This document shows positions 38,640-47,515 of a DNA stretch of 64,000 bases, piece by piece. The stretch spans positions 1,054,001 to 1,118,000 of the forward strand of contig JAPFFF010000014.1 of assembly GCA_039105265.1 (NCBI GenBank), in the 5' to 3' direction. The position numbers were made by a program, and so were the translations under genes. The number at the start of each line of letters is the position of its first letter. The first letter of the stretch is position 1. This DNA comes from Tritrichomonas musculus (lineage: Eukaryota > Parabasalia > Tritrichomonadida > Tritrichomonadidae). Below the pieces are notes generated by a model. The model did no database searches and was not told the DNA's origin. It saw only the letters and a list, made by a program, of their open reading frames with translations.

Positions 38640-39058
38640 TTAATTGCAGAGATATTGATATCAAAAACATTTTTATTCAATTTTTCAATTCAAAAGTTTC
38701 AAATGAATTATTTCGTGAATTGTGTGATTTAATTATTTCAATCGCGATTTTAACATGGAATAATCAAACAATTTTAGAATATATTAGTAAATCTCAAAAT
38801 TTAATCTCCTCAATGCAATTTGAAAAAAAAGAAATTTTATATAGAATTATGAAAAGAAAAATTAAATCGAATATTCTTTTTTTTAGTATTTGATACTAAG
38901 TCCCTAGCATTTATAGGGGACATTGATTTTAATCAATCAATAATTATGAAAATTCAAGATTATTTTACTTGCAATGACATTTCTAATTCTTATTTTTCTA
39001 TTGATGAATTTTTTGATTATATTAACTTAAAAAACAATAAAAATCTTGATTCATAATA
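38640..39058 (+). pseudogene. Decayed coding remnant of unknown family
   Basis: A coding-like stretch reads IDIKNIFIQFFNSKVSNELF, then CDLIISIAILTWNNQTILEYISK and so on to about 38880. It continues in another frame as DTKSLAFIGDIDFNQSIIMK to a TAA near 39055, so at least one frameshift separates the halves. There is no plausible start. The family is not recognised; it may be a fragment of a large trichomonad surface or ankyrin-type family. TIR element copy 2 begins 14 bp after it. Confidence 0.5.
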
Positions 39059-39071
39059 AATGAATAAAAAA

Positions 39072-39838
39072 AGACCATATTAAGGTTGAACAAAAGCAGT
39101 ATATTTTATCATATTATAATATAATAAAATATATGATGATAAAAAATTTATTTACTAAATATAATGGTAAAATTGACGTATGATATAAAAATAAACTAAT
39201 TTTTCTTTTTGAATGAAAATTTTACAATTTGATAAGTTTAGAAAAAAAATGATGTTTTGTATAAATATTATAGCAAATATGAGGAAAATCCAATTTAAAA
39301 TATAAGATATATTTTTTAGTTAATTTATTAAATTGAATTTATTTTTTATGAAATATTTGAATCATCAGAAAATTGAGATCAATTCTATGAAATTATTATA
39401 TGCTTCAGAATATTGAGCATTTTTTTAAGAAATAATTGTGAGATTGTAAGATATAAACAATTGTAAAATTGTGAGAAAATAAAGATTTCTGAAAAGTAAA
39501 AATATGTAAAGTATTCAAAGAAAAAATCTATCCAAAATAAAGTCCCCAGCGTCGGAATTTTTGATTTTTTAAAATAAATCTTTTTAAAATCAAAAAATAT
39601 GGCCAATTTTTCAAATTTTAACTCAGGTTGAAAAGATTAGCTGAGTGATTATTTATGAAATTATCTCTACTTTTAGCAAGATATACAATAATTTAAATAT
39701 ATTATATAATGATATTATTAATTTTATGAATATTTAATAAAAAAAATTAAAATTTATAATGATATATTTCGCAAAATATGTATTTTCGTTGTCACTTTTT
39801 GAATACTACAAAATTGAATGAATACCTTAATAAGGCCT
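39072..39838. mobile_element. 766-bp TIR element family, copy 2 (767 bp, most diverged)
   Basis: Homologous along its length to the copies at 8403 and 62861 but with scattered substitutions. The left end is AGACCATATTAAGGT; the right end reads ACCTTAATAAGGCCT, two mismatches from the left end. It is flanked by the 8-bp duplication ATAAAAAA (39064-39071 and 39839-39846). More differences than between copies 1 and 3 suggest an older insertion. Confidence 0.85.
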
Positions 39839-40476
39839 ATAAAAAATTTTTAAAATTTCTATTGAAAAAGTTTGTATTTTTGAATAAATTATATTTTCTA
39901 TTTTTAGAATAATAATAAATTATTTAAAAAAATTTTGAAAATAAAAAGATATTTAAGAAATTGTAAATATAATTTAAATGAATTTTGTAGAGAAAATGAC
40001 GTTAAATCAAATGGTTGATGTTTCAAAAAGTTTAATGAATTTTTAAAATAATAAGTATAAATCTGTATCTACTCTGATTAAATATTTTATTATTTAATCG
40101 TTTCATAATTTATATATATAAAATAAATAATTTATAAATATATATAGATTTATATTAATATTATAATAGTTGAGTAATAATATATATTTGATTCATAATA
40201 TTGTATGAATAAACCTTGTTCAAAAAACATTACCTCCCTCTCAATTTATAATAATCATATCTTTATATTTTAAATATGAATTATTTTTTTATAATTTAAG
40301 TAATATTATGCTAATTATATAATATATTATTACTGAAGAATGATGCAATTAAATTGTTTGATAAAAAAGATAAAATGATTTAAAATTTGAAATGGAGGTA
40401 AAGTTTTTTGAACTCAGTTTATTAATGTATTCAATTAATACCTAAATTGTGAACAAATACTTTAAAATATTCAATA
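39839..40476. other. AT-rich spacer, nothing recognised
   Basis: Begins with the right target duplication of element copy 2. Otherwise it is extremely AT-rich and I see no feature. Confidence 0.5.
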
Positions 40477-40788
40477 TACCATCACTTGAAAAACCTCATA
40501 CTCTTCTCAATTTAACCTCATACTCCTCTCATTTAATTAAATGGGATTATCAAAATATTGAAAAGATTTATTTAAATATGATTTTTTTAGCTGAAAAATT
40601 CAATGAATTTTTTAGGTTAATTGAGAGAAATTTGAAAAAGAATAGAAAAATTATAAAATTGGATATATATTAATAATTAATTAATTTTTGAAAATATCTT
40701 ACCATTTTTATCAATTTTAGTAAATTTGAAAATTGAATAATGCTTGACGGTTGCATAAAATTAATCGGCTTTTTTGTCATTTTTTATA

Positions 40789-40926
40789 ATGGAAATTGAT
40801 CTTAGGTGGACAAAAGAAGAGAAAGAAATATTCAGCCAAGTTCAAATGGAAATTTGTGATATGAAAGCTAATGGTTGCTCTTTAGAAAGAATTGCTAATA
40901 AGATCAATTTCCATTATAAAAAATGA
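40789..40926 (+). CDS. Tiny SANT/Myb-like or helix-turn-helix fragment, 45 aa
   Basis: An ATG-to-TGA frame of 45 codons reads MEIDLRWTKEEKEIFSQVQM and ends SLERIANKINFHYKK. RWTKEEKEIF is a SANT/Myb-like first helix, and SLERIANKIN could be a recognition-type helix. Both ends of the frame lie in the two arms of a perfect inverted repeat, so the frame may be a by-product of a rearrangement. It is far shorter than a working Myb protein and is probably a fragment. Confidence 0.35.
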   Translation: MEIDLRWTKEEKEIFSQVQMEICDMKANGCSLERIANKINFHYKK

Positions 40927-40930
40927 CAAA

Positions 40931-41140
40931 ACCTCAGCAGACAGAGCACCAGCAGCCAAAACCTTAGCAGCCAAAGCACCAGCAGCCAAAGCACCAGCAG
41001 CCAAAGCACCAGCAGCCAAAGCACCAGCAGCCAGAGCACCAGCAGCCAAAGTACCAGTAGCCAAAGTACCAGCAGCCAAAGCACCAGCAGCCAAAACCTT
41101 AGCAGCCAAAACCTTAGCAGCCAAAACCTCAGCAGCCAGA
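40931..41140. repeat. 15-bp minisatellite (AGCAGCCAAAGCACC), about 14 copies
   Basis: About 210 bp of tandem 15-mers with variants (AAAACCTT, AAAGTACC, AGAGCACC). It is GC-rich in an AT-rich region. Because the unit is a multiple of three, both strands stay open and read as PAAKA or AAGAL repeats; no start or context supports a protein. Confidence 0.92.
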
Positions 41141-41519
41141 TTTTACTTTTTTAATTACCAAAATACTATATTTTAAATAAACGCCTCTATTTTGCTAATA
41201 TGAAATTTGTACAGGACAATTAATCATTGCTTGTTTAAATAATCTTTTTTTTACAGATAATTATTTAAAAAATATTTCATACAAAACTTATTTATATATA
41301 ATTTATTATTCAAAAATTATTTTAATCTTTTTTTATCATATAATTATTTTAGATTTTTTTTCTCAATATTCACTTTAAGATGAAGATATAAGAATAAAAT
41401 AATAAAATATAAATTATTTGAAAATTTGTGTGCAATAAATGTAAAACTCAGAAAATTCAAAGCTGATTCATGTGTATGAGGATAATTGAGAAGAGTAAGA
41501 GGTTTTTCAAGTGATGGTA

Positions 41520-42493
41520 ACCAAAAAATTAAAAAAATTATTGAATTCAAAAAATAAGTAAGTTAATTGAAATTTTTTCATAAAAAAAATATTAATTTCT
41601 TAATAAATATTTGGTCTCACCTAAAATATACATATTATTTTGATATTACACAAACGAATAATAATTTATTTTGTATATATATACTCTAGTGTTACATAAT
41701 TAAAAAACAAGAAAAATAAATAAAATTTTAAGATTTTTCCTCCCAATGTTCTTGTTATATGCATCCATTTGTTAAATATAACAAATGCCGTTATATCAAA
41801 AAAACTTATCTGAAAATAAAATATTTAAAAAAAGTTAATATTTCAAAATATACACTTTTTTTTACGATAATCAATAAGTAATAGACATCCAAAATACTTT
41901 TTGTACGCTGTCACTTTTTTAGGATAGTTTTTTGAAAATTTTTTTTTGAAATGATACTTTTTCCGCACCTAAATTATTACTAATTTTTTTGCTTCTTTTT
42001 CATTAAAGTTTAAAGCACTTTTTCAATATGAAATATGATATCGAATAAAAATGAGGATATATTAGTTTTGTTCTAATCAAAAAATATATCAGATTTTACA
42101 GCCCTAAGCTTCATGTTTTTGCTTTTGAAAGAAAAAATATTGAAAATAATTTCTAATTATTGCTTTTGCCTTTACTTGCGTAAAATTTAAACTATACCTG
42201 CAATTTTTATATCACAAGTCATTATATAAAAAAAATAAATTAGGAAAGCAAAATTTACTTTTAAAGAATATACCATTTAATATTAAATAGCATATAATAC
42301 ATAATTTTAAAAGAATTAATACTAAAAACAAAAGAGAAACAGAAGGGTCAAACACGAACTCTTCACTTTTTTTTTGGGTAGTGACCCGAAAAAAAAAAAT
42401 GTGGTCGGGTTAATTTTTTGAGGTTACCTTTCGAAGGTTTAATTGAAAGGAAATATTGTCAGTTTATTAAATTATTAAAATATCCTAATACAA
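41520..42493. other. AT-rich spacer with a second GGGTCA/TGACCC island
   Basis: Mostly A/T homopolymers. At 42345-42420 lies GGGTCA...TGACCCG...GTCGGGT, which resembles the island at 37597-37710. This may include the promoter of the 87-aa gene at 42494. Confidence 0.45.
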
Positions 42494-42757
42494 ATGACTA
42501 TTCCAACAGATTTGAACGCACTAAATTCTCAACTAGATGAGGAAATAAAAAAGGTCACCCGGCTTGAAAAGGAATTTCGTGCATGGGCTGATCAGCAAAG
42601 AGAGAAGTTTAATGATATTAGAAAAAATTCATTAAATGAAGGCGATATTAGCATTTCAGAATTTCACCAAATTGTTTCAGCATTAAATGGTATTGCATCA
42701 GCAAGTGATGAAACAAAGGCATACTTGATAAATACTTTTCAATTATTATGCCCTTAA
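42494..42757 (+). CDS. Small coiled-coil protein, 87 aa
   Basis: Not recognised. It is highly helical: residues 5-45 form a charged coil (LNSQLDEEIKKVTRLEKEFR), then a second helix at 50-85. Size and pattern fit a small subunit of a coiled-coil complex, but no family can be named. The composition is balanced and the ATG is clear. Confidence 0.6.
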   Translation: MTIPTDLNALNSQLDEEIKKVTRLEKEFRAWADQQREKFNDIRKNSLNEGDISISEFHQIVSALNGIASASDETKAYLINTFQLLCP

Positions 42758-43207
42758 TATCTATTACTCCTGCGTTAACGCAAAACAAAGATGTGATGAA
42801 ATACTTTATTAATCCGGTCTTTATGTTTTTAATTAAAAAAAGTATTATTAAATAAGAAGTTATTTTATCTTTTCATATTCAAGATTAATTAACACGAAGT
42901 TCATAATTATTAAAACATGAAAGATGATGTTGTGTCTGCAAAACAATTCTAATCTATCTTTTCGAATTATAAAAAAAAAAATTATTGTTTGTAGAGAAGT
43001 TCTCTAAGAGAACAGATATATAAAATGCATGAAAATGTTTTAGTATAAATGAAATATATAACAGCTCATTCCGAGATCATATCGAAAATGAGAAACGCGA
43101 TGCATATTAGATTAAATAGACTTCAAATGTAAATAATTATCAAAAAGTTCGATGAATTTTTAATTGAATTGAAATTTGTTCATAGACCCGCCTTATAAAT
43201 TCTCTCC
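42758..43207. other. Spacer with the L1-domain gene promoter
   Basis: AT-rich; the only supported element is the initiator-like TCATA at 43180-43184. Confidence 0.45.
43180..43184 (+). promoter_or_regulatory. Initiator-like element (TCAYW) of the L1-domain gene
   Basis: TCATA with its A 26 nt before the ATG at 43208, slightly farther than the usual 5-20 nt. Confidence 0.35.
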
Positions 43208-44017
43208 ATGTCAAACGAAGATGGAAAAGCAGAGAGTTTTACTCCTTTGACATTCGGTGCTGCAAAACATGGTGCCATTGTTTTACAGCAAAAATATACC
43301 AAATGTACCAAAAGAAGAGAATGTCCTCCTGTTTTCCTAGTTATATACTTAAAGAAAGCTCCTAAAAGTCAATCAGGTCCTCACAGAATTTCATTAATGC
43401 ATCCTGTTCGTCCTTTCCCTATTGAATGTTCACCTGATCATCCACCAATCGTTTTTGTAACTGGTGAGGCAGCCACATGGCAAGCTGCATTTGACAAACC
43501 TTCCAAATTGGGCAGCATTAAATTAAAAGCAATTTCCATATCAATGTTAAAGAAGAAATTTACAACAAGAAAATCGCGTGATGAAATGCTTAGCACAACA
43601 CCTATTTTCTTTTGTGAACATGCTGCAGCATCTGTTCTTCCATCACGACTCGGAAGTCAGTTTTTCTCCAGAAATAAGCAGCCCATTATTGTAACACTCG
43701 ATATAAATGATAGTGATCAAATATTCAATGAAATCAAAAAAGCAACAGAGTGTAGTGAATTATATGTCAAGCAAGATAAAAAGCTGATGATGAGAGTTGG
43801 CGCTTTTAACTTCACTTTTGATCATTTAGGTGAAAATATTACAGATGCGGCTGACCAGGCAATAAAAATTATACCAAAAGGCAAAAAATATGTTGAATCT
43901 ATGTGTTTGATGTCAAGTGGTATTGAAACTAAACCAATTTGGGAAAGGAATCCGAAGATTATTCAACTTACTGCTGAAGATTTAGTAACCAAAAGCAATG
44001 AAGATGCCGATGACTAA
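43208..44017 (+). CDS. Ribosomal L1-domain protein (RSL1D1/Utp30/Cic1-like)
   Basis: The 269-aa protein shows the L1 fold. VLPSRLGSQFFSRNKQPIIV matches the segment before the second half-domain. KLMMRVGAFNFTFDHLGENI matches the family's conserved VKIG..S..n..hl.eNI, and IIPKGKKYVESMCLMSSG the closing strand. It is longer than ribosomal L1/L10a and lacks that protein's conserved start, so a nucleolar ribosome-assembly factor of the RSL1D1/Utp30 type fits better. It would bind pre-rRNA. The acidic end (NEDADD) is also common in that group. Confidence 0.72.
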   Translation: MSNEDGKAESFTPLTFGAAKHGAIVLQQKYTKCTKRRECPPVFLVIYLKKAPKSQSGPHRISLMHPVRPFPIECSPDHPPIVFVTGEAATWQAAFDKPSKLGSIKLKAISISMLKKKFTTRKSRDEMLSTTPIFFCEHAAASVLPSRLGSQFFSRNKQPIIVTLDINDSDQIFNEIKKATECSELYVKQDKKLMMRVGAFNFTFDHLGENITDAADQAIKIIPKGKKYVESMCLMSSGIETKPIWERNPKIIQLTAEDLVTKSNEDADD

Positions 44018-44755
44018 TAATGTATAAAATATAATCTTTCTATCTCTAGTTTTTTTTTAAAAGAATAATTATAAAGATCTAACCAATCAATTTTATTATT
44101 GTTGTTGTTATTATTATTATAAAGAATAATGGAAATATTTCTTTTCATTTATTTATGTTATTATTGATTCATATAAATATTTATAAAAGTTTTGATTGAC
44201 AATTAAATATTCATTCATGAATAAATGCATTACCACCAAAAATAGTAAAATTTATATTATCAAAGAAATAGTTGTGGTATATATTATTTTATTATTAACT
44301 AGCAAATATTACCAGAAATTATGATTCTAAATAATTATTTTTAAACTTTAAACTTTCTATTTTAAAATCCATAGTAAAAATTATGGTTTAGAGTTTCGGA
44401 TATTTTGATTTATTGTTTATTATTATTTAAAATATATATTTAGATATTATAATTTTAAAAGAATGCTATTAAGAAGATTTTGAATTGAAACGTTAAAATA
44501 AATAATTCAAAAAATTGTTAATAACAACACAATTTATACCTTATAAAAAAAGATAATCATAGGGTATAAATACCTGTTATTACGAATAAAAAATCAGAGC
44601 TGATAATTCTTTACACAGCGTCTATAAAAAAAAATATTTAGTATATAAATTTAAAAATTATATCACGATTAAATCTCTTTATTATTATCAGAATTAAAAA
44701 AGCTTCACTTTATATAACTTAATATATAAATACTTACAACTAATAATATACACAA
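44018..44755. other. Convergent spacer, nothing recognised
   Basis: Lies between the 3' ends of the L1-domain gene and the ubiquitin-like gene. AT-rich, with a TTG/TTA run at 44098-44120. No feature seen. Confidence 0.5.
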
Positions 44756-45388
44756 TTAATTCTTTGGAAACATAGTATTTTCCTCAGACCAAGTCTGTGG
44801 AAGCATATGTGTTGATGGTGCTTCTTGAGATTCCTCAACTACTGTATTGGAACGATTTTTCTTATAATCTTTTTCGTTTCCTGCCATCTGTTCAAAACGA
44901 TAAACGTATTTTCGGTAGCAAATCAAATTTCCTTCAATTCTAGATAATAAAACATCTCGTAGTCTTCCTTGTTCAAGAAATTTACCTTTTCTTTTACAAA
45001 AATCTGTGAAACTCAAATTCTTCAACTGTCTATTCTTTGTACTGGTCAGCGAATCTGTATTTGGCAAATACTCTTCAATCACACTGATTGTATCATTATT
45101 TTTAATTCCAAAAAACGAAAAAGATAATGCTGAATTTGGATTTAATACATTTCCATTGTATAAAAAAGTATATTTTTTGAAATGTAATTCATCTGTATTA
45201 TTTTCCTTCTGACTGTTTATAATTGTGTATAAAGAATGTATCGTATCATATTTGTTTACTGTAATTTTAATAGGTAATTTTTTAATTGGATCATTACTAC
45301 TTAATATGTTATGAGAAATAGTTTGGAATGTAAGATTTATTTTTATTTCTTGGTCGTTAGGAGAGTTCGAAAAATCATTATATTGCAT
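44756..45388 (-). CDS. Ubiquitin-like domain protein, 210 aa
   Basis: Residues ~15-108 show a ubiquitin-like pattern: beta strand KLPIKITVNKYDTIHSLYTII, then FLYNGNVLNPNSALSFSFFGI and KNNDTISVIEEY, equivalent to the F-x-G-x-L-x-x-x-x-x-L-x-x-x-G-I-x-x-x-x-x-I core. The C-terminal ~100 residues are polar and unassigned (FTDFCKRKGKFLEQGRLRDV). The ATG at 45386-45388 is used rather than the TTG two codons upstream. There is no C-terminal GG, so it is a domain protein rather than a conjugated modifier. Confidence 0.62.
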   Translation of the reverse strand: MQYNDFSNSPNDQEIKINLTFQTISHNILSSNDPIKKLPIKITVNKYDTIHSLYTIINSQKENNTDELHFKKYTFLYNGNVLNPNSALSFSFFGIKNNDTISVIEEYLPNTDSLTSTKNRQLKNLSFTDFCKRKGKFLEQGRLRDVLLSRIEGNLICYRKYVYRFEQMAGNEKDYKKNRSNTVVEESQEAPSTHMLPQTWSEENTMFPKN

Positions 45389-46911
45389 GAACAACTTTAT
45401 CTCGACAAAATCTGTATTATAATGAAGTGAAAGACTATCCTCAAGAAAGAAAATTTGCGTTTCTGAAAAGAATTATCTTTGAAAATTTTAAATAATATTT
45501 TTTGAATAAAAGTATAGAATTGTATGTGATTGAGATTTTTCATTTTTTTTTTCAATACAAAAGGCTCAATAGCAATTGAAAATTTAATCGTTAAAGTAAT
45601 CGTCATGTTAAAAAATAACGGTAGATATCGTTTTCAAATAAAATGGATAGTTGAGAAAATGATACTTTACTTAATAAATTAAAAACAGAAATGATCTAAT
45701 GCTTAACTGCATTAAAAATATTGCAAAATAAATTTCTGATAAAACAAAATTTCAAAATAAATAACTTTCTCAAAAAGTCATTCGTAATCACAGAATATTT
45801 GAATTCAAATTTTATTTTGAATTGGAATTGAAATGTAATTCAAAAGTTGAGAAGATATTTTTATAGTTTTAATAAATCCATTTATTTTTCAGAGATTATT
45901 CATCAATTCAATTTTAAAAAAAAAAATCTGTTTATTTGAGAATTAAAATCATAAATATCAAAAAAAGTCTAGAAAATAGAATAAGCTTGGCATATTAAAT
46001 CATTGTAATAAAAATCTTCCATTTTTATTAATATTTTAACTCAAAAGTTTCATATCCAGAAAATGGCAATGAAAAAATGAAGATTATTTAATATCATCCA
46101 ACAAATTTTGAATGCTTATTTATTTTTTACCCGAAAAAAAATTAAACTTTTTTTCACCATTTTGATTAGATGTATTTGTTCTTTTATTGAATAATATATT
46201 TCATGTAAAAAGGTGATCATTGTATTGAATAAAAACACCCTGAATGCTAATTGATAAATTAGCAGCCCATTCAATTTATTTGAAAAAATAAATAAAATTG
46301 AATGCATCCACAAAAATAATTATTTTATCTGTTTCATTATCACTGCTAAAATGTAATAAATTACAATTTTTTTTCAAGAAATCATAGATTACTGTATCTG
46401 ATAAGTAGGCAATTAAGACCAAAAATTTATTCTTATTTTTCGAAAATAAAACATTGTTAAAAAAGAAAATATATTTTTTGATGCAAGCAACAAATTATTC
46501 TAAATGACTTATGATATATATATATATTATGAATATTGAAAAAAATGAAAGAAATTAGAATATGAATTGGTTTTAACTGATCAAATTAGAAGATTTTGGA
46601 TTTAGAAAAAAAATATAATATCGATAACTGAGAATAAAATGAAATCATATATAATTATTCATGATTTTTAGGTTTTTTGTCCTTAACTGCCTTATAAAAT
46701 TGTGATTACATTTCATTACTATCTCCCCAAATCATTTTTCCTGATATATATTATTATTCAAAAATAACTGAAGTACTAAAAATCTTCTATTGGTTCAATG
46801 AATTATTGCAAAAATGTTGATTAAACTTTATTGAATGATAAATTAAATATATAAATATTTATTATCACTTATTTATACTAAAATAATAATAAATTATTTA
46901 TTACTTTGTGA
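45389..46911. other. 1.5 kb AT-rich spacer, nothing recognised
   Basis: Contains several short I/F/K-rich frames without support and A/T runs. It must contain the ubiquitin-like gene's promoter near 45,400. The tRNA begins at its right edge. Confidence 0.5.
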
Positions 46912-46983
46912 GGGTGATTAGCTCAGTGGTAGAGCGCTACTTTAGCATAGTAGAGGCCAGGGGTTCAACTCCCCTATCATCCA
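46912..46983 (+). tRNA. tRNA-Ala (anticodon AGC)
   Basis: A complete 72-nt cloverleaf without intron or encoded CCA. The acceptor GGGTGAT pairs with ATCATCC, including the G3:U70 wobble that identifies tRNA-Ala. The D arm is GCTC/GAGC, the anticodon stem CTACT/AGTAG with loop TTAGCAT (anticodon AGC), the T arm AGGGG/CCCCT with loop TTCAACT, and the discriminator is A. A-box and B-box (GGTTCAACTCC) are intact. Confidence 0.97.
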
Positions 46984-46993
46984 TTTTTTTTTT
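46984..46993 (+). terminator. RNA polymerase III terminator (T10)
   Basis: Ten Ts begin directly after the discriminator base of tRNA-Ala, which is the normal pol III stop signal. Confidence 0.9.
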
Positions 46994-47126
46994 ATTTTTC
47001 GTCCTTACCTTTTTACCCAACAATAATAGCATTTTTGCAATCTGCAGAAGACGCTTATTCGTTTGATATCACTCCCGCTAATTTTCGCCAAAATTTTTCT
47101 GAATAGAATTGAAAAATGAATATAAT

Positions 47127-47185
47127 CAACTCAATTTTGAAATAAATAATTATTAGTTTTCAATAATAAATTGAAAATTGAGTTG
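47127..47185. repeat. 12-bp perfect inverted repeat (CAACTCAATTTT)
   Basis: Arms 47127-47138 and 47174-47185 with a 35-bp loop. It lies ~50 bp beyond the stop of the minus-strand LINE piece and could be part of the element's 3' untranslated structure. Function unknown. Confidence 0.6.
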
Positions 47186-47236
47186 TATGCAAAAATAACT
47201 ACCAGTTTAGAATGAAAACAAGGATCATCTCAGTGA

Positions 47237-47515
47237 TCAAGATCCTTCATTACTGGAATCGTCAGAGTAATCAATTGATTCAGTAACGATAGAGTCAGGG
47301 GTTTGAGATGGTGGAAAGGACCTTGAGGAATCTGACGGGGGACCCGAATCATGATGATGACTTGAGAGCCATATTTTCATTGAACCAGTAAGTGCAGCTC
47401 TAGATACTCGCTTAATGATAGTACTATTGACTTTGTGTATTGGGAAAAGACGGTTAATATTGGTTATAGTGTCATGATACACAGCTCCTAGGGAGGATAC
47501 AACGATAACAAACAA
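47237..47515 (-). mobile_element. LINE 3'-terminal coding piece (minus orientation)
   Basis: The frame of 92 codons reads FVIVVSSLGAVYHDTITNINRLFP. This resembles the C-terminal motif found after the reverse transcriptase of many non-LTR elements (VVPIVIGSLG... followed by a short helix). It ends at a normal stop on the minus strand. It directly abuts the plus-oriented 5' part of a LINE at 47516. Confidence 0.5.

Larger units (their letters stand above)
40477..41519. repeat. Nested palindromic locus enclosing a GC-rich minisatellite
   Basis: Outer arms 40477-40512 and 41484-41519 are inverted with 35 of 36 bases matching. Inner arms 40772-40804 and 40899-40931 are perfect 33-bp inverted repeats around a 94-bp loop. 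A 15-bp tandem repeat starts where the inner palindrome ends. The outer arms sit in a decayed coding fragment present in both orientations (IPSLEKPHTLLNL and LPSLEKPLTLLN). Confidence 0.75.

Noticed and set aside
40882-41176. AAGAL and PAAKA repeat proteins on both strands
   Set aside because: Produced by a 15-bp minisatellite; neither has a supported start and the frames simply reflect unit length.
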